Positions 54,989 through 63,990 of a stretch of 64,000 bases of DNA are shown piece by piece. A program made the position numbers and the translations under genes. The number at the start of each line of letters is the position of its first letter. The stretch's first letter is position 1. The notes under the pieces are model-generated. The model saw only the letters and a list, made by a program, of their open reading frames with translations. It ran no database searches and was not told where the DNA came from. This DNA is from Rossellomorea aquimaris (GTDB lineage: Bacteria; Bacillota; Bacilli; Bacillales; Bacillaceae_B), in assembly GCF_008180865.1 (NCBI RefSeq), contig NZ_VTEX01000004.1, forward strand, positions 124,001 to 188,000, given 5' to 3'.

Positions 54989-55056
54989 AGTAGAGTTGGG
55001 AGATTTGGTTTGGAGCGCGGGGGATGAAGGGGAATGGATGTCGAATTTTAACCAAT

Positions 55057-55136
55057 GGCAGATATATCAAAATTTTGGCAGATGAAATTTGAAAAAGGCA
55101 GATAAAATAAAAATATGGAAGATAAACCAATACAAA
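55057..55136 (+). repeat. four copies of a 20-bp-period motif (GGCAGAT)
   Basis: GG[CA]AGAT begins at 55057, 55077, 55097 and 55117, exactly 20 bases apart, with A-rich spacers. It lies between the spoIIIA promoter and the efp terminator. Confidence 0.75.
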
Positions 55137-55164
55137 ACGCGACAAAGACCCCATCGCCCAATAA

Positions 55165-55197
55165 AAAAAACCTGAACGGGAGTACTCCCGTTCAGGC
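55165..55197 (-). terminator. terminator of efp
   Basis: A perfect 12-bp stem, CCTGAACGGGAG/CTCCCGTTCAGG, with a two-base loop and an eight-T run on the minus strand. Confidence 0.9.
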
Positions 55198-55209
55198 TTT
55201 ACACATTAT

Positions 55210-55767
55210 TTATCCACGTGACACGTAAGATCCGTCCGTTGTATTAATGATCAATGTATCTCCTTCGTTGACGAAGAACGGTACGTTAACCACTAATCCT
55301 GTTTCCACTGTTGCAGGCTTTGAACCACCGGAAGCCGTGTCGCCTTTGATGCCCGGTTCTGTTTCAGTTACTTTCAATTCAACTGAGTTTGGAAGCTCTA
55401 CTCCAAGAGTTTCTCCACCGTACATCATGATGTGCACTTCCATGTTTTCTTTCAGGTATTTCAATTCATATTCGATGGAAGAAGCAGGAAGTTCGATTTG
55501 ATCGTAACTCTCATTGTCCATGAATACATGCATGTCACCATTAGCATACAAGTATTGCATTTTACGATTATCGATTTGAGCTTTTCCTACTTTTTCTCCT
55601 GCACGGAACGTTTTTTCCTGGATGGCACCTGTGCGCAGGTTACGAAGCTTGGAGCGGACGAATGCTGCCCCTTTACCCGGTTTAACATGTTGGAAGTCGA
55701 TTACTCGCCAAATCCCGTTGTCGACTTCAATTGTCAAACCTGTACGAAAATCATTTACTGAAATCAT
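55210..55767 (-). CDS. efp: translation elongation factor P
   Basis: A 185-residue three-domain factor that relieves ribosome stalling at polyproline. KOW-like domain I (~1-65) with the loop [10 protein letters not shown] around the modifiable lysine near residue 32, OB domains II and III, and the C-terminal signature [15 protein letters not shown]. It is the last gene of the aroQ-papA-efp run. Confidence 0.96.
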   Translation of the reverse strand: MISVNDFRTGLTIEVDNGIWRVIDFQHVKPGKGAAFVRSKLRNLRTGAIQEKTFRAGEKVGKAQIDNRKMQYLYANGDMHVFMDNESYDQIELPASSIEYELKYLKENMEVHIMMYGGETLGVELPNSVELKVTETEPGIKGDTASGGSKPATVETGLVVNVPFFVNEGDTLIINTTDGSYVSRG

Positions 55768-55807
55768 ATTTATTTCCTCCTATTGTCTAGTAGACCTGTC
55801 TTTAGGG

Positions 55808-56875
55808 CTACAATGGTAGAATGATTAGATCTTTTGTGGAATGTGTCAGTGTTTCATTGGAATCTTCTGTTATGAGTGTATCATCTTCAATACGAACACC
55901 GCCAACACCTGGTACATAGACTCCCGGTTCAACCGTTACGATCATCCCAGGCTCCAGTATCACATCGGAACGGGAGGACAATCCTGGTCCCTCATGGACT
56001 TCAAGTCCGATTCCGTGTCCCAATGAATGTCCGAAATACTCACCATAACCCTTTTCTGTTATGTAGTCACGTGCAATAGCATCCGCTTCTTTACCTGTCA
56101 TACCAGGCTTGATTTTTTCCATAGCGAGAAACTGTGATTGTAGAACGACGTCATAGATTTCTTTCAATTTCTCACTTGGTTCTCCTACAGATAAGGTACG
56201 TGTCATATCGGAGCAATATCCTTTATAGTATGCACCATAATCCAACGTTACAAAATCACCTTTTTCAATGACTTTATCACTGGCAACCCCATGAGGAAGT
56301 GCAGAACGATTACCTGAAGCAACGATGATATCAAAAGATGAAGATGTCGCTCCCGCTTTTCTCATGAAGAATTCTAATTCATTGGAAACTTCTAACTCTG
56401 TCACACCCGGTTTAATAAAATCTAATATATGCTTAAATGCTGCATCGGCAATATCCGCCGCATCCTTAATTATCTTAAGCTCTTCAGGTGTCTTAATCAA
56501 GCGTAACTTTTCTACCAGCCCTGATACCGGTACTAGTTCTGATTCCAACACTTCACGATAGCTATCATACGCACTATAAGTCATGTAGTTCTTTTCGAAG
56601 CCCAATTTATTAATCCCCAGGTTTTTCACTTGTTTCGCTACTTCCTCATGGATGGGCCCAGTGTGCTGGACGATTTCAAAATCGGCAGCCTGTTCGGTTG
56701 CTTGCTCGATGTAGCGGAAATCTGTTATGAATAACGCTTTCTCTTTAGAAATCAGAACAACTCCTGATGACCCCGTAAAGTTTGTCATGTACCGACGGTT
56801 GTAGGTACTTGTAAGTAAGATCCCGTCAAGTTCGTTTTCTGAAAAAGTCTCTCTTAATCGTTCAATTTTCATCAT
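55808..56875 (-). CDS. papA: Xaa-Pro aminopeptidase family peptidase (YqhT type)
   Basis: A 355-residue M24 metallopeptidase that removes N-terminal residues before proline. N-terminal creatinase-like domain (~1-125) and pita-bread domain with the dinuclear-metal ligands: D in T-L-D-Y-G-A, D in C-S-D-M-T-R-T, H in H-S-L-G-H-G-I-G-L-E-V-H-E, E in V-T-V-E-P-G-V-Y and the final E in R-I-E-D. Overlaps aroQ by 14 bases. Confidence 0.95.
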   Translation of the reverse strand: MMKIERLRETFSENELDGILLTSTYNRRYMTNFTGSSGVVLISKEKALFITDFRYIEQATEQAADFEIVQHTGPIHEEVAKQVKNLGINKLGFEKNYMTYSAYDSYREVLESELVPVSGLVEKLRLIKTPEELKIIKDAADIADAAFKHILDFIKPGVTELEVSNELEFFMRKAGATSSSFDIIVASGNRSALPHGVASDKVIEKGDFVTLDYGAYYKGYCSDMTRTLSVGEPSEKLKEIYDVVLQSQFLAMEKIKPGMTGKEADAIARDYITEKGYGEYFGHSLGHGIGLEVHEGPGLSSRSDVILEPGMIVTVEPGVYVPGVGGVRIEDDTLITEDSNETLTHSTKDLIILPL

Positions 56876-57320
56876 ATTCCACTCCCTTAATGTTCTTTAT
56901 GATCGCCTGTAAAGCCAACTCGTAACCAAACAGTCCCAAGCCGACGATCTGACCAATCGTTTCAGCGGCCACGACAGATTGATGCCTAAACGCTTCACGG
57001 GCATGTATGTTAGATATATGCACTTCCACTACCGGTACTGAAACCGAAGCCACTGCATCTCTTATCGCATAGCTGTAATGTGTGAAAGCACCGGGATTCA
57101 GGATGATTCCCCCATACCCTTCATCCTCTGCCTTGTGTATGTAATCAATCAGTTCCCCTTCATGGTTCGATTGAGCTGAAACGAGTTGAAAGCCTTCATC
57201 TTCTGCTTGTTTCACAAGCTTCCCCTCAAGTTGCGGCAAGGTGACGTGCCCATAAATATCGGGTTCACGTTTTCCGAGCCTATTTAGGTTAGGACCATTT
57301 AAAAGCAAGATTTTCATCAT
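56862..57320 (-). CDS. aroQ: type II 3-dehydroquinate dehydratase
   Basis: A 152-residue dodecameric enzyme of the shikimate pathway. Motifs: L-L-N-G-P-N-L-N-R-L-G-K-R-E-P (catalytic Arg and Tyr loop), Q-S-N-H-E-G-E-L-I-D, N-P-G-A-F-T-H-Y-S-Y-A-I-R-D and V-E-V-H-I-S-N-I-H-A-R-E-A-F-R (catalytic His). Full length. Confidence 0.96.
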   Translation of the reverse strand: MMKILLLNGPNLNRLGKREPDIYGHVTLPQLEGKLVKQAEDEGFQLVSAQSNHEGELIDYIHKAEDEGYGGIILNPGAFTHYSYAIRDAVASVSVPVVEVHISNIHAREAFRHQSVVAAETIGQIVGLGLFGYELALQAIIKNIKGVEYDEN

Positions 57321-57414
57321 ATGTAAACCCCTAAAAAAATAGAATGTTCATCATGAACATTCTAACACAAACCTTATACCTATACCTACATAATTGTCTG
57401 ATAATGAGGATTTG

Positions 57415-57984
57415 TTAGTGTGAAACTTCCCCTGATTTTTCTTTCTCATTCTGATGTCTCAATTCATTTTCTTCATAAGAAATCGAATAGCCGATAAATA
57501 CGCCATATAAAATATACAGACAGAAGGTTGTGATCAAAGTGTGATAATCAATGGAAGTAAAGGATTCAATGCTCGGGAAGAGCGGATTGAGCAGTAAAAA
57601 GAACGCTAAGTATAACGCTACACCGTAGGCAACCCCTACCCACATAGACTTGAATTTTCGTAATAAACCATAATAAATGAGGGCCACACCTATAGAAATC
57701 ACTCCATACGCCACAATGGAAAGAACGATACCAATCCATTTGTCCACCCAGTCACCAACCGCCCACGGCTCAAAAATAATATTCGGCTCGATTTTCGTAA
57801 ACGAAAAAAAGTAACAAATGTAGGCAATTGAACTCCATAACATCCCACCTATAAAGCCTGTAACTACGACCATGGCCATGAAGGAGAGTGGTTTTTCACC
57901 CTGATTCTGCTCTAAACGTGGATTCTCCTTGCTTTCCTCTGTTCCATCCTGAATCTTTTCATGTTGTCCCTTTTGTTCAGCCAT
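57415..57984 (-). CDS. yqhR: YqhR-like membrane protein
   Basis: About 189 residues from the ATG at 57984, with GGAGGTG 6 bases upstream. A charged N terminus (~1-35), four transmembrane spans (~40-62, ~85-108, ~118-138, ~152-175) and a polar tail. It matches YqhR of Bacillus in size and place next to aroQ. Function unknown. Confidence 0.88.
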   Translation of the reverse strand: MAEQKGQHEKIQDGTEESKENPRLEQNQGEKPLSFMAMVVVTGFIGGMLWSSIAYICYFFSFTKIEPNIIFEPWAVGDWVDKWIGIVLSIVAYGVISIGVALIYYGLLRKFKSMWVGVAYGVALYLAFFLLLNPLFPSIESFTSIDYHTLITTFCLYILYGVFIGYSISYEENELRHQNEKEKSGEVSH

Positions 57985-58267
57985 CTGTAACACCTCCATT
58001 CGTAGTATGTCCCATTGATTTAAACATTTGCATGGTTTTACTTATTTTTCATTTGTGGATGATGAGGAAATATGGATGTTAAAATTCTATCTCTAGTCCT
58101 TTGAATCATTTTTTAGTAAAATAGATAATATCTTTCCAAGTTTCAGAAAAATAGCTTTAGTAATATTTACAGAAAATCGATAACTAATATGGTTAAATAA
58201 CAAGGAGATTGTCTAGAATAATAGTATAAATATGTATAATGGATTGAATTGTAAGGAGGTGGCTTTG

Positions 58268-58630
58268 TTGAACGCTCGTAATATCTTTGTTATCACATTA
58301 ATATTGTTAGCTATTGTAGGGCTCTTAACTTCCCTAATCGGAAATCCTTTGGGGCTAGTGAAACAATTACTTGTTACTGCAGCTGTGATTGGAATTATCT
58401 ACTTCATTTACCGAAGATGGTTCAGCGGAAGGCGGGCTGGTAATAGTAATGAACAGAGAGCGTTTCTTAAAGCAGCCAAACAATCAAAGAGGCGGCATAA
58501 GAAAAAATCTCCAAGTAAGCCTCAAGTATCAAACGCCTCAAAGAAACGTTCGATACGAAAGAAATCCAATGCCAACCTTACCGTAATTGAAGGAAAAAAG
58601 AATAAGAAAAACAATCGAGCCTCATTTTAG
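58268..58630 (+). CDS. yqhP: YqhP-like small membrane protein (SA1362 family)
   Basis: About 120 residues from a TTG at 58268, 8 bases after AGGAGG; upstream in-frame starts lack a site. Two transmembrane helices (~6-24 and ~32-50) and a very basic tail with many K and R. Same gene in the same divergent orientation as in Bacillus. Function unknown. Confidence 0.8.
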   Translation: MNARNIFVITLILLAIVGLLTSLIGNPLGLVKQLLVTAAVIGIIYFIYRRWFSGRRAGNSNEQRAFLKAAKQSKRRHKKKSPSKPQVSNASKKRSIRKKSNANLTVIEGKKNKKNNRASF

Positions 58631-58643
58631 GAGCTCGATTGTT
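58612..58643. terminator. bidirectional terminator between yqhP and yqhO
   Basis: CAATCGAGC/GCTCGATTG with a ~12-base loop, A-run on the left and T-run on the right. Confidence 0.8.
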
Positions 58644-58646
58644 TTA

Positions 58647-59537
58647 TTAATACGGCCATTTTTGTAGAAATGCTTCCGCTTTTGATTTTCCGTATTGAAT
58701 GAGTTCTGCTCTTTTTTCCGGTGTTAATCCGAATTCGGTTGTGAGCACACCTTCAGTCGGAATAAAGATGATGTTTTTTTCAAGTTTCCTGGAAATGTAT
58801 CTTGAATCATGTGCATCTTTCATCGTAGTAAAGAGTGCTTCATACATATCAATCGCATTTTTGATTTGTTTTTTTGGCTTTCCGACTAGATCGTGACTCA
58901 ACTTCACCCCGATGACCGGTCTTACCTTTTTCACATTTTCCCGATCGAACAGCCACATTGGAAAGTTACTGAGCACCCCACCATCCACCATGAAACTTAT
59001 TCCTTCTAAAGAACGCAGCTTTACAGGTTCAAAGAAGTAAGGAAGACTCGCACTCATTCGTATCGCCCTGGCCACAGGAAAGGTTTCTTTCGCTATGCCG
59101 TACTTCTCTAGATCATCTGGAAGAACCAATAATCTGCCATTCGATAAATCCGAAGCGATGACCCGGAGAGACTGGGGTGGTAAATCGGCAAACGTATAAA
59201 TCCCTCTTGCTTTCAGCTTCTCTTCTACCCAGCTTTCAAGCGCCACTCCTTTATATAAACCTAAACGATAGTAAACCCGAAACCATTTTATAATAGGGAG
59301 AGAGATGATTGCGTTTGAGTCCAGCAATTTACTAATTTCAATATCATCCATGATTTTGAGGAGCTCCCTGCTCGAATAACCGGCCGCAATAAATGCTGCA
59401 ATCACCGCTCCGGCACTTGTTCCTGCGAGCCTTTTAAATTTGTAGCCCTTCTCCTCTAATGCTTGATAGGCCCCAATCAACGCGAGCCCCTTTATGCCTC
59501 CACCTGAAAAAACACCATCGATGTCCAAAGGCCTCAC
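58647..59537 (-). CDS. yqhO: patatin-like phospholipase YqhO
   Basis: A 296-residue patatin-fold hydrolase with the Ser-Asp dyad: oxyanion loop D-G-V-F-S-G-G-G-I-K-G (~6-16), nucleophile elbow A-G-T-S-A-G-A-V (Ser near 42) and D-G-G at M-V-D-G-G-V-L-S-N-F-P. No signal peptide, so likely a cytoplasmic or membrane-associated lysophospholipase. Convergent with yqhP. Confidence 0.92.
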   Translation of the reverse strand: MRPLDIDGVFSGGGIKGLALIGAYQALEEKGYKFKRLAGTSAGAVIAAFIAAGYSSRELLKIMDDIEISKLLDSNAIISLPIIKWFRVYYRLGLYKGVALESWVEEKLKARGIYTFADLPPQSLRVIASDLSNGRLLVLPDDLEKYGIAKETFPVARAIRMSASLPYFFEPVKLRSLEGISFMVDGGVLSNFPMWLFDRENVKKVRPVIGVKLSHDLVGKPKKQIKNAIDMYEALFTTMKDAHDSRYISRKLEKNIIFIPTEGVLTTEFGLTPEKRAELIQYGKSKAEAFLQKWPY

Positions 59538-59590
59538 TCCTTCAATGTCTATTACTACATCTTTAATTCACAATGAAGGGTTTTAGACTA

Positions 59591-59628
59591 AAAAAATAGG
59601 AAGGGAACAAGTCCCCTCCTATTTTTCT
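59591..59628 (-). terminator. terminator of the ribonucleotide reductase gene
   Basis: AATAGGA-GGGGAC/GTTCCC-TTCCTATT on the minus strand followed by a T-run. Confidence 0.8.
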
Positions 59629-59635
59629 TCATTTA

Positions 59636-62206
59636 TTATAGACCGCATTTCAGCTGGGCCCCGCAGTTTGTACAAGTATTACAGCCACCCATATCTTTTA
59701 CCGTCCCTTTACGGCAGACTGGACACGTATTCCCAACTTCAGAACCAATGGTCACGTCAGTTGAACGTACGTCCTGAATCGTATCAAGTAATACGATCGG
59801 CTTTTTCGATGTAGGAATGTCTTTTTGTTCCTGTTCGTCCTCGTCATCAAAGCTGTTTTCTTCTGCCTTAAGGGTAAGAACCTGTGAATCACGGCTTCCG
59901 TCAACGTAGACGGTTCCACCTTTTGCTCCACCTTTATACAGTCGCTCATACACTTTTTCTACTTGCTCGACTGTATAACCACGAGGGGCATTAACCGTTT
60001 TTGAAATTGAGCTGTCGATCCAATTCTGAATCACACATTGGACATCGGCATGTGCTTGTGGCGCCAGGCTCATGGAAGAAACAAACCATTCTGGAAGATT
60101 GTCAGCATCTGCATCTGGATTTCTCTTCAAGTAATCCTCTACAATATCCGCTTTCACTTCAATGAACTTACCAAGACGTCCACTTCTGTAATATGTGAAG
60201 GAGAAATAAGGTTCAAGACCAGTAGATACTCCAACCATCGTACCTGTTGAGCCTGTTGGGGCAACGGTCAATAGATGAGAGTTTCGAATCCCGAACTGTT
60301 GAATGTCTTCCCGAACATCCTCAGGCATTTTCTTCATAAAACCTGTTTCCACAAACGCTTTACGTAAAGCTTTCGTTTCTTCGTCGGTACTTCCTGTAAG
60401 GAATGGGAAGCTTCCCTTTTCCTTGGATAATTCAACGGATGCACGATAAGCGGTTGTTGCGATGACTTCAAATACTTCATCCACAAGTCTGTTGCCTTCT
60501 TCAGAACCATATTCTTTTTCACAGTAGATCAACAAATCTGCAAGACCCATTACCCCAAGACCAACACGGCGCTCACCAAGTGCCTGCTTTTTGTTTTCTT
60601 CAAGGAAGTACGGAGTCGCATCGATGACATTGTCCTGCATGCGCACACCCACTTCAACGGTACGCTTCAATTTTTCAAAATCCACGGTTTTCGTCTCTTT
60701 ATTGGCAAACTGAGCAAGGTTGACAGCTGCCAGGTTACACACGGAATATGGAGCAAGAGGCTGTTCACCACACGGGTTCGTAGCAACTACCTTTTGACCA
60801 TATGCCTTCGCATTCGTCATGTCATTCGCGTTATCAATGAAGAAGATTCCGGGTTCCGCTGAGTAAGTTGCACAAACGTTGATAAGATTCCAAAGCTCTT
60901 TCGCCTTGATCTTACGGTAAGTACGCACTTTGTAGCCAAGCTTTTCCCACTCACGGACATCACCAACGTTGTGCCATTCTTCATTATAGTATTTCATTTG
61001 CTCTTCATTATAAGTTTCCACATCAGGGAAGCGCAGTTCATATTCACGATCGTTTTCAACGGCTTCCATAAAGTCGCTTGTCAGGCAAACCGAGATATTC
61101 GCACCTGTCAGGAATTCTGAATTATGGACGCTGTACGTTCCGCCTGTACGGAGCTTTTCTTCTGCATTCTTAAGGATTTTCGCATCAAATCCACCGTAGC
61201 CAGGGATTTGTCTATAATTAAGGATTCCTTGATACATCGCTTCCTCTTGTTCTGTCAGAGGTGTGAATTTCAATTTATCCTGTGCTGCTTTTTTAATGGT
61301 TTCATCTTCTGTATTTTCAAGAAGATAACGCAGAATACGCGGGTTTTGCATTTTGGATATGATGAATTCGATAATATCGGGATGCCAATCTGAAAGCATG
61401 ATCATTTGTGCTCCACGTCTTGATCCGCCCTGCTCAACCAAGTGAGTCAATTTAGCGATGTCATCCAGCCAGGAAACCGACCCGGAGGATTTACCGTTCA
61501 CGCCTTTGGCCAGAGTATTTCGCGGACGAAGAGTTGAACCGTTCGTTCCTACACCCCCGCCTCGGCTCATGATCTCCATCACCTGCTTGCGATGTTCCGA
61601 AATTCCTTCACGAGAATCCTGTACGAAAGGCATCACGTAGCAGTTAAAATACGTTACGTCCGTTCCGGCACCCGCTCCGTAAAGCACCCGGCCAGCAGGG
61701 ACAAAATGCAAATTCACTAATTCATGATAGAACTTTTCAAACCAAACTTGTCTCTTTTCAGGAGTTTCTTCCACTTCTGCCAAGCCTGTTGCGTTACGCT
61801 TCGCAATTTGTTCATAGTAGACTTCCAGTGGCTTCTCGATTACATCAAGTGTTCTTGAGACGATACCGGTTTCCATTTCTTCCGGCTTGTCGATGGCACT
61901 TCTGTACTCTTCTTCGATCCAAACATCTGCTTTCTTTGTTTCCCAGTCGATGCTCGAAATGTAACCTAATCCTCTTGCAGGGAATTTAGGATCTTCTTTG
62001 ATGGTGAGGACCACGAAATCCCCTTCAGAAAGAGTGATCTTTTCCGTGTCTTTGAAAGAATAGCGATCAATCATGACAAGACGGGATACACCTTTGTGTG
62101 TAGTATTCATATCTGGGGTTATGGGATGTACTTGAGGAAATAATCCGATATCCTGATTTAATCTTTCGATGTTTAATTTCATTGTGTTTTTCGACGCAAC
62201 AGTCAT
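59636..62206 (-). CDS. nrdJ: cobalamin-dependent (class II) ribonucleoside-diphosphate reductase
   Basis: An 856-residue enzyme that makes deoxyribonucleotides using adenosylcobalamin and needs no oxygen or partner subunit. The active-site strand N-P-C-G-E-Q-P-L-A-P-Y-S-V-C-N-L (~452-467) has the thiyl Cys and Glu, with P-T-G-S-T-G-T-M and the end P-x-C-R-x-G-x-x-x-x-x-x-G-C-x-x-C-x-x-C-G-A-Q-L-K-C-G-L, a zinc ribbon with redox cysteines. It lies between yqhO and lipM, where B. subtilis carries mntR instead. Two NrdR boxes lie upstream; no cobalamin riboswitch was recognised. Confidence 0.95.
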   Translation of the reverse strand: MTVASKNTMKLNIERLNQDIGLFPQVHPITPDMNTTHKGVSRLVMIDRYSFKDTEKITLSEGDFVVLTIKEDPKFPARGLGYISSIDWETKKADVWIEEEYRSAIDKPEEMETGIVSRTLDVIEKPLEVYYEQIAKRNATGLAEVEETPEKRQVWFEKFYHELVNLHFVPAGRVLYGAGAGTDVTYFNCYVMPFVQDSREGISEHRKQVMEIMSRGGGVGTNGSTLRPRNTLAKGVNGKSSGSVSWLDDIAKLTHLVEQGGSRRGAQMIMLSDWHPDIIEFIISKMQNPRILRYLLENTEDETIKKAAQDKLKFTPLTEQEEAMYQGILNYRQIPGYGGFDAKILKNAEEKLRTGGTYSVHNSEFLTGANISVCLTSDFMEAVENDREYELRFPDVETYNEEQMKYYNEEWHNVGDVREWEKLGYKVRTYRKIKAKELWNLINVCATYSAEPGIFFIDNANDMTNAKAYGQKVVATNPCGEQPLAPYSVCNLAAVNLAQFANKETKTVDFEKLKRTVEVGVRMQDNVIDATPYFLEENKKQALGERRVGLGVMGLADLLIYCEKEYGSEEGNRLVDEVFEVIATTAYRASVELSKEKGSFPFLTGSTDEETKALRKAFVETGFMKKMPEDVREDIQQFGIRNSHLLTVAPTGSTGTMVGVSTGLEPYFSFTYYRSGRLGKFIEVKADIVEDYLKRNPDADADNLPEWFVSSMSLAPQAHADVQCVIQNWIDSSISKTVNAPRGYTVEQVEKVYERLYKGGAKGGTVYVDGSRDSQVLTLKAEENSFDDEDEQEQKDIPTSKKPIVLLDTIQDVRSTDVTIGSEVGNTCPVCRKGTVKDMGGCNTCTNCGAQLKCGL

Positions 62207-62312
62207 AAAGACAACTCCTTCTATCTCAAATCTTTCATTTGTATGTTGATTACTTTGATGTCTAATATCAAGTAATACGATATCATAGCTCTAATAGAAA
62301 AGCAATAAATAA

Positions 62313-62361
62313 ACACAACATATAGTGTGTTAAAAATTATTCTACACACCACATATTGTGT
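62313..62361. promoter_or_regulatory. paired NrdR boxes upstream of nrdJ
   Basis: ACACAACATATAGTGT (62313-62328) and ACACCACATATTGTGT (62346-62361), each close to the acaCwAtATaTwGtgt consensus, 33 bases apart, about three helical turns. This is the usual paired arrangement for the ATP/dATP-sensing repressor NrdR. Confidence 0.85.
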
Positions 62362-62516
62362 TTCAGGTCAATAGGTCATTTGTTTGTCAAACGGTTAATA
62401 AGCCAATAAAAATAGAAAACAGGAGGAAATAATAGAAAATCATATAATACTCCCACCATTTCTATTAATTTAGAACTTGATATAAATCCAAGTCGCGTAA
62501 TAGTTGGTAAAATAGG

Positions 62517-62543
62517 AAAAAAGCGACAAGCATCGCTTTTTTT
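62517..62543 (-). terminator. terminator of lipM
   Basis: AAGCGA-TGCTTG-TCGCTT with flanking A- and T-runs on the minus strand. Confidence 0.75.
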
Positions 62544-62557
62544 CTACAAAAAAATTT

Positions 62558-63394
62558 TTATCGCTTAAAATTCCAGTCATCTGATTCGTACCGGGTCCCG
62601 GCAAGGTCCACAACATATTGTGTTTCCTCTTCAGAAAGTTCATACGGTTCCAGGTGGATATTCAATCCTTCTTCAAAACCTTTTTTGAACGCTTCCTTCG
62701 CCATATCCATGGTAATAGATTCAGAACTGATTTCGTTCATCGCGACGGCCTTGCTTTTAAATGCCCGCTGCATACGCTCTTTTACCCGGTCCGATGGATA
62801 CTTAAACAGGCTGAACAGCTTATCCTCGTCAAGATCCAATAGTATGGAACCGTGTTGAAGGATGACGCCTTTCTGCCGGGTCTGGGCACTTCCAGCCACT
62901 TTTCTGCCTTCAACGACTAACTCGTACCAGCTTGGCGCATCAAAACAAACAGCCGAACGTGGATTTTTTAATCCTTCCCGCTCTTCTGCTGTTTTCGGAA
63001 CAGCAAAGTAGGCTTCGAGTCCAAGTCCTTGAAATCCTTTTAAGATCCCTTCAGAAATCACTCGATATGCTTCCGTAACCGTTTTAGGCATCTCTGGGTG
63101 TTCCTCGGAAACAATGACACTGTACGTCAATTCATGCTCATGCAGAACCCCTCTGCCTCCCGTCGGTCTTCTGACAAAGCCAAGTCCGTGCTCTTTCACT
63201 GCTTCAAGATTGATTTCCTTTTCTACCTTTTGAAAGTATCCAATCGAGAGCGTTGCGGGATCCCAGCCGTAAAACCTGATCGTGGGAGGAATCTTCCCCT
63301 CGCTATGCCAATCCAATAGCGCCTCATCAAGTGCCATATTAAAAGAAGGAGAACAATTCCCTGAGTCAATGAATCTCCATGTTTCTTTTTTCAT
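62558..63394 (-). CDS. lipM: octanoyltransferase LipM
   Basis: A 278-residue cofactor-transferase-fold enzyme that moves octanoate from acyl carrier protein to GcvH in lipoate synthesis; the bkd E2 in this window is a final acceptor of lipoate. Marks: W-R-F-I-D-S-G-N at the N terminus, [20 protein letters not shown] (~75-95), acyl-binding Cys in S-A-V-C-F-D-A-P-S and the [10 protein letters not shown] lysine region. Length equals the Bacillus enzyme. Confidence 0.92.
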   Translation of the reverse strand: MKKETWRFIDSGNCSPSFNMALDEALLDWHSEGKIPPTIRFYGWDPATLSIGYFQKVEKEINLEAVKEHGLGFVRRPTGGRGVLHEHELTYSVIVSEEHPEMPKTVTEAYRVISEGILKGFQGLGLEAYFAVPKTAEEREGLKNPRSAVCFDAPSWYELVVEGRKVAGSAQTRQKGVILQHGSILLDLDEDKLFSLFKYPSDRVKERMQRAFKSKAVAMNEISSESITMDMAKEAFKKGFEEGLNIHLEPYELSEEETQYVVDLAGTRYESDDWNFKR

Positions 63395-63603
63395 GCAACA
63401 TACCTCATTTACGTCTTCTCTTTATTATTTTGTTATGTAAAAAATCAACTTCATTTAAGTCCGTTACTAGTCTATCAAATTCAAAAGAAAAAACAAAGAA
63501 AAACAGATTGGAAAGTGTTTGCTGTAAAATAATAAATTTGTTTTGATTCTCGAGGCTTTCATGAATATAATAGAAGTTAGCGCATTTGTAGAAAGGAGCA
63601 TGA

Positions 63604-63990
63604 ATGATGGAAGGAATATATATTCTTTTAGTCGTACTTGGTGGAATCATTGTTTATTCACTCTTTACGTTCTTCTATCAAAAGAGAATTGTGAATACTT
63701 TGACTGAAGAAGAATTTAGAGCAGGATATCGGAAAGCTCAGTTGATAGATGTTCGTGAAGCGAATGAATTTGATAACGGTCACGTACTTGGCGCACGAAA
63801 TATCCCCCTCTCTCAAATTAAAATGAGACAAAAGGAAATCCGTGCCGATCAGCCCGTTTACCTTTATTGCCAAAGCGGACTCCGCAGCGGAAGAGCAGCT
63901 CAAATGCTTCACCGCAAAGGGTACCGAGATCTTCACCAATTGCAGGGCGGCTTTAAAAAGTGGACAGGTAAAGTAAAGCATAAAAAATAA
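63604..63990 (+). CDS. yqhL: membrane-anchored rhodanese-like protein YqhL
   Basis: A 128-residue protein with an N-terminal transmembrane helix (~3-22) and a single rhodanese domain (~35-125) with the catalytic Cys in Y-L-Y-C-Q-S-G-L-R-S-G-R-A (persulfide loop). Rhodaneses move sulfane sulfur; its place beside lipM, whose pathway ends in sulfur insertion, is conserved in Bacillus but a functional link is not established. AAAGGAGC precedes tandem ATGs. Confidence 0.9.
   Translation: MMEGIYILLVVLGGIIVYSLFTFFYQKRIVNTLTEEEFRAGYRKAQLIDVREANEFDNGHVLGARNIPLSQIKMRQKEIRADQPVYLYCQSGLRSGRAAQMLHRKGYRDLHQLQGGFKKWTGKVKHKK

Noticed and set aside
54882..55154. N-terminal 91-codon extension of spoIIIAA
   Set aside because: The family length and a strong AGGAGG place the start at 54881; the extension covers promoter DNA and the 20-bp repeats.
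62207..62520. A cobalamin riboswitch upstream of nrdJ
   Set aside because: I could not find the B12-box or the expected stem order; the paired NrdR boxes account for the visible structure.
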